In this document: one piece after another, positions 1 through 5,481 of the stretch
Numbering within the stretch: position 1 is the first letter of the stretch
How the letters are laid out: the number at the start of each line of letters is the position of its first letter
Source of the DNA: Gammaproteobacteria bacterium
Lineage (GTDB): Bacteria > Pseudomonadota > Gammaproteobacteria > CAJXQU01
Assembly: GCA_026984275.1 (NCBI GenBank)
Contig: JALSSM010000021.1
Span: forward strand, 1 to 5,481
DNA length: 5,481 nt
Direction of reading: 5' to 3'
Notes under the pieces: generated by a model
Seen by the model: only the letters and a program-made list of their open reading frames with translations
The model's database searches: none
What the model was told of the DNA's origin: nothing
Made by a program: the position numbers and the translations under genes

Positions 1-1438
1 TTCTGGTTTGTTCCAGAACATCAGGATTATCACGTTTAATTTCTTCACCAATTTTATTGAGTACGGCATAAACTTTTTTGATGTCTGATTCATGATCGAC
101 ACCCACAGTGACAACGGCATTGGCGAAATTACGCGAGTAGGTAACGACATCGTTCAGCTCACCATTTCGGAGAATAAATAATTGTCCATCGCGGCCACGA
201 ACTTTGGTCGTCCTGAGACCAATAGATTCTACTGTTCCAACGGTATCGCCTACTTCAATGTAATCACCCACGCGGAGGGTATTTTCAAAAATGATAAAAA
301 AGCCCGACAAGATATCATTAACCAACGACTGCGCGCCCATCCCGATGACCATACCCAGAATCCCGGCACCTGCCAGTAATGGAACCGGATCGAACCCCAA
401 TCCTCTGAGGATAAGAATGAATACAATGAAGTAAACCAGCCAACCTAGGACACTTTTAAACAAGGGGAAAATAGTAGCGTTGCGCTGTTGAACTTCTTCA
501 GTATTACTTTCTTTATTTGCGATACGATCGAGTAACAGTCCGATAATTTCGATGATCACCCGTGCGATAAAGAACAGGCCAATACCTTGAATAATACCTG
601 GTCCATATTCAGCAAGATGTGAGATAAAATTGAGTTGTGATAAAACCAGTGTTGCCACCACAGCATAAATTATATATTCAAGCGTTCTGCGAAAAAGTGG
701 GATCAGGTGCTTCAGCCGATCGTAAAAATAGACTTGATCGTTTGATTCGGCATAGCGTTTGCTCAAGCCATCAAGCGTATCGACGATCACCGACATGACA
801 TTCACCAGCAACAAACCAATCGAAATGATCAGATACACTTTTAATGCGATCAGTAAATAATGGCCAATGATCGGTGGCAGGCCGAACCACAAGCTGGCGG
901 CATAAAAAACCAATATCCAGACCACGACCTTTTGAATGGAATTCAGACGCTTGAAAAAGAAGGCGATGCTTTCATCATTGCCTTTGATCTGATCAACATC
1001 CATGGCCTTCTGTGAGACAAAATTGATGCCTCGATCATTGAAGCGAATAAAGTAACGGGCAGCGATAATCAGACCAATCACTTTAGCAATACTGATGGCC
1101 AACCCTTTCCAGAAGCCCGGTGGGATTTTCTGAAACAGGTCGAGTGTATAAGCTTTCAGATCATTACCCAGATACCATTGGTAACCGTTGAGACCGATGA
1201 CAGCCAGTAATGCTCCCAGTAATAATAATCTGAGAACGAAACGAAACAGTTTACAAAAACCTGTGATCCGGTTTTCGAAGCGAGCCAGTGATGCGGAATT
1301 TTTCGATCTGTTCTGAATAAAACGTATGCCCATGCTAAGGATAAAATAGAGAACCAGCAGGACAAAAATTTCTATTCCAACAACGGTCAGGTTTTGTAGT
1401 TGTGTACTACCCAGATCAAGATTTTGTAGCCATTCCAT
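1..1438 (-). CDS. MscS-family mechanosensitive ion channel (3' end missing)
   Basis: Reading down from the ATG at 1438-1436, the frame stays open for 479 codons to the window edge, so the C-terminus lies outside. The product is an inner-membrane protein with roughly eight or nine hydrophobic segments (about residues 17-39, 59-80, 98-118, then several pairs up to about 375). The MscS core follows: a glycine/alanine-rich pore helix with LLAGAGILGMVIGMGAQS near residues 355-371, then FFIIFENTLRVGDYIEVGD and GTVESIGLRTTKVRGRDGQ, ending in an ILRNGEL segment. This is the classic MscS pore plus beta-domain pattern. Such channels open under membrane tension and release solutes after osmotic downshock. 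The extra N-terminal helices make it one of the larger multi-helix MscS relatives, not a three-helix E. coli MscS. The ribosome binding site is weak (TGAG 10-13 bases upstream). Family assignment is firm. The ion preference, exact subfamily and final length cannot be seen. Confidence 0.9.
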   Translation of the reverse strand, partial: MEWLQNLDLGSTQLQNLTVVGIEIFVLLVLYFILSMGIRFIQNRSKNSASLARFENRITGFCKLFRFVLRLLLLGALLAVIGLNGYQWYLGNDLKAYTLDLFQKIPPGFWKGLAISIAKVIGLIIAARYFIRFNDRGINFVSQKAMDVDQIKGNDESIAFFFKRLNSIQKVVVWILVFYAASLWFGLPPIIGHYLLIALKVYLIISIGLLLVNVMSVIVDTLDGLSKRYAESNDQVYFYDRLKHLIPLFRRTLEYIIYAVVATLVLSQLNFISHLAEYGPGIIQGIGLFFIARVIIEIIGLLLDRIANKESNTEEVQQRNATIFPLFKSVLGWLVYFIVFILILRGLGFDPVPLLAGAGILGMVIGMGAQSLVNDILSGFFIIFENTLRVGDYIEVGDTVGTVESIGLRTTKVRGRDGQLFILRNGELNDVVTYSRNFANAVVTVGVDHESDIKKVYAVLNKIGEEIKRDNPDVLEQTR

Positions 1439-1473
1439 CTTATTTTATTCTCATTGTTGGTTGTATGAGTTGA

Positions 1474-1502
1474 ATTGTAAAGACGAAAAACAGTCACAAC
1501 AA
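1474..1502 (-). promoter_or_regulatory. Putative sigma70-type promoter for the MscS-family gene
   Basis: On the minus strand a -35-like TTGTTG (1502-1497) is followed by a 17-base spacer and a good -10 box TACAAT (1479-1474, five of six consensus bases). Transcription would start near 1467, giving a leader of about 30 bases before the ATG at 1438. The -35 box matches only three of six bases, so this is a plausible prediction by eye and not a certain promoter. Confidence 0.4.
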
Positions 1503-1521
1503 GCGAATCGTTTCTCTTCTG

Positions 1522-3576
<2,055 letters not shown>

Positions 3577-3602
3577 CAAGTTCGGGTTACATAGCTCCCT
3601 GA

Positions 3603-4421
3603 CTATTCCAAATCATCAAAAGGATTGATCTCCCGATCCCCAAATTCAGGTTTTCTTTTTTGCATTCCAGCCATGACCGCTTCGATCTGATTTTTACTTT
3701 TGATCAGTTTTGCCTGGAGTCGTTCTTCAAGATGAAGGCCGTCCACTGAATCACCATGCCAGGCATTTTCCAGCAGGTATTTTCCGGAAGAGATCGCATC
3801 CGGGTTTTGCGTCGTGATCATCGATGCCATTTCCAGTGCTGACTCTCTTGGTGTTTCGCTTAAAGAGGTGATCAGGCCGATCTCCTGTGCTTCTTGCCCA
3901 CCAACAACCCTGCCCGTGAAAGTCAGTTCCTTTGCAATATCCAGACGTACCAGATCACGTAAAGTTTGCGAAGCAGACATGTCGGGGATCAGTCCCCAGC
4001 GGATCTCCATCACCGACATTTTGACTGTTGGATCAGCAATACGAATATCTGCGCCCAATGCGATCTGCAAACCGCCACCATAAACAACGCCATGCAATGC
4101 AGCAATGACGGGAACGGGCATCTTCTTCCAGATAAAAGCAGGTTGTTGATAAAAGTTCGGCCAGAATCCACCTTTGCCTTTGCCAAAGGGATCTTCTAAA
4201 AAAGCCTGATCAGAGAAAATCTCCAGATCCAGCCCGGCACAAAAACAACGACCTTCGCCGGACAAAACAATTGCACGAATTGACTTATCAGCTTCCAGTT
4301 GTTGCCCCGCATCGACGATCGCTTCGAACATCCCAGGATTAAGCGAGTTCATTTTTTCCGGGCGATTCAAACGGACATCGGCGATATGATCCTGAATATC
4401 AATCGTTACTATTTCGCTCAT
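3603..4421 (-). CDS. Crotonase-family enoyl-CoA hydratase/isomerase
   Basis: The 272-residue protein has the crotonase fold used by acyl-CoA hydratases and isomerases, probably cytosolic. Visible marks are the N-terminal VRLNRPEKMNSLN segment (17-28), the first oxyanion-hole loop CFCAGLDL (59-66), the second oxyanion loop HGVVYGGGLQIALGADIRIA (110-129), and VMEIRWGLIPDMSASQ (137-152). At the position of rat enoyl-CoA hydratase Glu144 there is Gln119. The second catalytic glutamate is present as Glu139, and Asp147 aligns with Asp204 of rat delta3,5-delta2,4-dienoyl-CoA isomerase (alignment by eye). It resembles proteins usually labelled simply enoyl-CoA hydratase, so the reaction is not settled: hydratase, dienoyl-CoA isomerase or another crotonase activity. 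The start is secure, with AAGGAGA at 4433-4427, five bases upstream of the ATG. It is convergent with fadH and divergent from the peptidase gene, so it is transcribed on its own within this window. Confidence 0.93.
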   Translation of the reverse strand: MSEIVTIDIQDHIADVRLNRPEKMNSLNPGMFEAIVDAGQQLEADKSIRAIVLSGEGRCFCAGLDLEIFSDQAFLEDPFGKGKGGFWPNFYQQPAFIWKKMPVPVIAALHGVVYGGGLQIALGADIRIADPTVKMSVMEIRWGLIPDMSASQTLRDLVRLDIAKELTFTGRVVGGQEAQEIGLITSLSETPRESALEMASMITTQNPDAISSGKYLLENAWHGDSVDGLHLEERLQAKLIKSKNQIEAVMAGMQKRKPEFGDREINPFDDLE

Positions 4422-4426
4422 CAGAA

Positions 4427-4433
4427 TCTCCTT
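4427..4433 (-). promoter_or_regulatory. Strong ribosome binding site of the crotonase gene
   Basis: On the minus strand AAGGAGA lies five bases before the ATG at 4421-4419. This is a near-perfect Shine-Dalgarno sequence and fixes the start at the MSEIVTIDIQ methionine. It contrasts with the poor site in front of fadH. Confidence 0.85.
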
Positions 4434-4446
4434 CTGAATTTGGTAA

Positions 4447-4475
4447 ATAGCAATAGTTTACGGGTTCGGTGTAAA
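4447..4475 (-). promoter_or_regulatory. Possible promoter of the crotonase gene
   Basis: A minus-strand TTTACA (4475-4470, five of six -35 consensus bases) stands 17 bases upstream of TGCTAT (4452-4447, three of six -10 bases). The predicted start near 4440 would leave a leader of about 20 bases that contains the ribosome binding site. The -10 box is weak, so this is tentative. It overlaps the candidate promoter for the divergent peptidase gene. Confidence 0.3.
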
Positions 4476-4485
4476 GTAGGAAAAT
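4457..4485 (+). promoter_or_regulatory. Possible promoter of the zinc metallopeptidase gene
   Basis: TTTACG at 4457-4462 (four of six -35 bases) and GAAAAT at 4480-4485 (four of six -10 bases) are separated by 17 bases. The predicted start near 4492 would precede the ATG by about 20 bases. Both boxes are mediocre, and the AT-rich stretch gives other options. If both promoters are real they overlap back to back, so the two genes would compete for polymerase. Confidence 0.25.
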
Positions 4486-4499
4486 AAGAATAAAAATCC

Positions 4500-4506
4500 A
4501 AGGAGA
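4500..4506 (+). promoter_or_regulatory. Strong ribosome binding site of the metallopeptidase gene
   Basis: AAGGAGA lies five bases upstream of the ATG at 4512. It settles the start at the MRWKGRR methionine, which also matches the MRWQGRR start of E. coli YpfJ. Confidence 0.85.
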
Positions 4507-4511
4507 AAATT

Positions 4512-5342
4512 ATGCGCTGGAAGGGTAGAAGAAGAAGTTCAAATGTAGAAGATCGACGTGGACAGGGAAGAGGCAGAGGAGCCGCTATTGGCGGGGGGGG
4601 AATAGTGCTGGCATTGGTGGCGATATTTTTGCTCGGTCAGGATCCGGCGGAAGTACTACAAGGTATGCAGCAGCAACCACAACAACAAGGTCCGTATCAG
4701 CCCACAGAGCAGGAACAACGAGTGGCTGAATTTGTCAGTGTTGTTCTGGCCGATACTGAAGATACCTGGTCGCAGATCTTTCAACAATCCGGTTATCAAT
4801 ATCGCCCCCCCAAACTGGTGCTCTATACCGATATGACACCAACGGCTTGTGGAACGGGTCAGGCCGCTTCAGGGCCTTTCTATTGTCCCGGTGATCAGAA
4901 AGTGTATCTTGATCTTGGCTTCCTGAATGAACTACAAAGAATGGGGGCAAAGGGGGATTTTTCCGTAGCCTATGTACTGGCACATGAAATCGGTCATCAT
5001 ATCCAGACGATAACAGGCACTTCACAAAAAGTGCGGCAAATGCAAAGTCGGGCGTCAAAAGCCCAGTCCAATGCAATACAGGTTCGCATGGAACTACAGG
5101 CTGATTGCTATGCCGGTGTCTGGGCCAATCATACGCAACAACGAACCCAGTTTTTAGATCGTGGCGATATTGAAGAGGCGCTGAGTGCTGCTGCTGCAGT
5201 AGGGGATGACAAGATCATGCGCAGTGCTGGCAGAGTTCCTCGCCGTGAAGCCTTTACACATGGATCATCAAAAGAAAGAATGGAATGGTTTAATAAAGGC
5301 GTCCGATCAGGTGATCTTCGGGCCTGTGATGCGGGGATTTGA
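4512..5342 (+). CDS. ypfJ: YpfJ-family neutral zinc metallopeptidase, membrane-anchored
   Basis: The 276-residue protein matches E. coli YpfJ (recalled as about 287 residues) along its length and belongs to the putative neutral zinc metallopeptidase family. It starts with a basic stretch, MRWKGRRRSSNVEDRRGQGR, then a glycine run and one hydrophobic segment (about 30-42), which suggests a signal anchor with the rest in the periplasm. A glutamine-rich linker follows (53-59). The catalytic domain carries HEIGH at 158-162 (zinc-binding HExxH), followed by MELQADCYAGVW, where Glu194 is the likely third zinc ligand. Cys113, Cys125, Cys199 and Cys272 are available for disulphides, as expected outside the cytosol. 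FTHGSSKERMEWF (248-260) is the family's C-terminal signature. The substrate and physiological role of the family are not established. The gene contains a G8 tract at 4593-4600 just before the membrane segment. It is divergent from the crotonase gene and convergent with the thiolase gene. Confidence 0.94.
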   Translation: MRWKGRRRSSNVEDRRGQGRGRGAAIGGGGIVLALVAIFLLGQDPAEVLQGMQQQPQQQGPYQPTEQEQRVAEFVSVVLADTEDTWSQIFQQSGYQYRPPKLVLYTDMTPTACGTGQAASGPFYCPGDQKVYLDLGFLNELQRMGAKGDFSVAYVLAHEIGHHIQTITGTSQKVRQMQSRASKAQSNAIQVRMELQADCYAGVWANHTQQRTQFLDRGDIEEALSAAAAVGDDKIMRSAGRVPRREAFTHGSSKERMEWFNKGVRSGDLRACDAGI

Positions 5343-5354
5343 TCGAAGGCAATG

Positions 5355-5425
5355 GTAGCCCGGATGAAGCTCTGCGGAATCCGGGTTGACCATCCCCGGA
5401 TTCCACTGCGTTCCATCCAGGCTAC
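5355..5425. repeat. Inverted pair of REP-like palindromic units between convergent genes
   Basis: Two 31-base units (5355-5385 and 5395-5425) face each other across a 9-base spacer and match at 25 of 31 positions when one is reversed. The outer arms GTAGCCCGGATG and CATCCAGGCTAC pair with one mismatch. The inner arms GGAATCCGGG and CCCGGATTCC pair perfectly. Each unit can also fold alone: CCCGGAT (5359-5365) pairs perfectly with ATCCGGG (5379-5385), and the right unit does so with one mismatch. The GTAGCCCGGATGAAGC core is, from memory, typical of intergenic palindromes found in many copies in proteobacterial genomes. It starts 12 bases after the peptidase stop and ends 3 bases before the thiolase stop, so it could act as a transcript-end structure for both. 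No T-run follows on either side, so classic terminator function is uncertain. Confidence 0.85.
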
Positions 5426-5428
5426 AAA

Positions 5429-5481
5429 TCACACTCTTTCAAAAATAGTCGCAATCCCCTGACCATGACCGATGCACATGG
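5429..5481 (-). CDS. Thiolase (acetyl-CoA acyltransferase), C-terminal end only
   Basis: The minus strand read from the right edge gives, after a partial codon, MCIGHGQGIATIFERV and a TGA stop at 5431-5429. This is the characteristic C-terminus of thiolases. In the family, the cysteine of the CIGxGxG motif (here codon 5476-5474) is the base that activates the incoming CoA or acetyl-CoA during cleavage or condensation of 3-ketoacyl-CoA. The GQGIATIFERV ending suggests a FadA/FadI-like beta-oxidation enzyme, not a biosynthetic acetoacetyl-CoA thiolase, but the fragment is too short to separate them. The rest of the gene lies to the right. Its presence agrees with fadH and the crotonase gene in the same window. 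Confidence 0.85.
   Translation of the reverse strand, partial: MCIGHGQGIATIFERV

Noticed and set aside
182..379. 65-codon open frame on the plus strand
   Set aside because: It is antisense to the conserved MscS pore and beta-domain region, with no ribosome binding site or recognisable product.
1156..1365. 69-codon open frame on the minus strand
   Set aside because: It lies inside the MscS-family gene in another frame, and the MscS frame is continuous with clear family motifs.
3579..3604. Possible hairpin terminator between the fadH and crotonase stop codons (AGTTCGGG with CCCTGACT)
   Set aside because: Only six of eight positions pair, the loop is 10 bases and no T-run follows on either strand, so it is too weak to call.
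4805..4811. C7 tract in the peptidase gene as a second phase-variation site
   Set aside because: Seven C bases encode the end of Arg-Pro-Pro, matching the PPKL motif region of the family, and the tract is shorter than the G8. It is probably ordinary codon use.
4735..5416. Two minus-strand open frames of 113 and 95 codons opposite the peptidase gene
   Set aside because: They are antisense to the well-conserved zinc peptidase domain, and one runs into the palindromic repeat. They look like chance frames.

Overview
This 5.5 kb window looks like chromosomal DNA from a free-living gammaproteobacterium of moderate GC. Three lines of evidence point that way. The fadH product aligns closely with Escherichia coli FadH over its full 672 residues. 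The YpfJ-like peptidase is recalled as close to the enterobacterial protein. A REP-like palindrome of a proteobacterial kind sits between two genes. The genus cannot be named from this sequence alone. Recognition of families rests on remembered motifs and protein sequences, not on searches.

Layout, left to right. (1) 1-1438, minus strand: the first 479 codons of a large MscS-type mechanosensitive channel whose 3' end lies beyond the left edge. (2) 1439-1557: a short divergent intergenic region with a reasonable promoter for the channel gene and a -10 box unusually close to the fadH start. (3) 1558-3576, plus strand: complete fadH, 2,4-dienoyl-CoA reductase. (4) 3603-4421, minus strand and convergent with fadH: a complete crotonase-fold enoyl-CoA hydratase/isomerase-like protein. 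(5) 4422-4511: a second divergent intergenic region with strong ribosome binding sites on both sides. (6) 4512-5342, plus strand: a complete membrane-anchored YpfJ-family zinc metallopeptidase. (7) 5355-5425: a 71-base pair of inverted REP-like units. (8) 5429-5481, minus strand: the last 17 codons (one partial) of a thiolase, including its catalytic cysteine, running off the right edge. No intergenic stretch exceeds 300 bases, and no tRNA, rRNA, CRISPR or insertion sequence was seen.

The functional theme is fatty acid beta-oxidation. FadH removes the 2,4-diene intermediate formed from unsaturated fatty acids. The crotonase protein belongs to the same pathway family and keeps two acidic residues that align with those of delta3,5-delta2,4-dienoyl-CoA isomerase. 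The thiolase cleaves the final 3-ketoacyl-CoA. These genes are not one operon, because their orientations alternate. The channel and the peptidase are probably unrelated housekeeping neighbours. Nothing here is clearly a new system. The most interesting points are the crotonase active-site pattern next to fadH, the palindromic element, a G8 tract in the peptidase gene, and the missing ribosome binding site of fadH.
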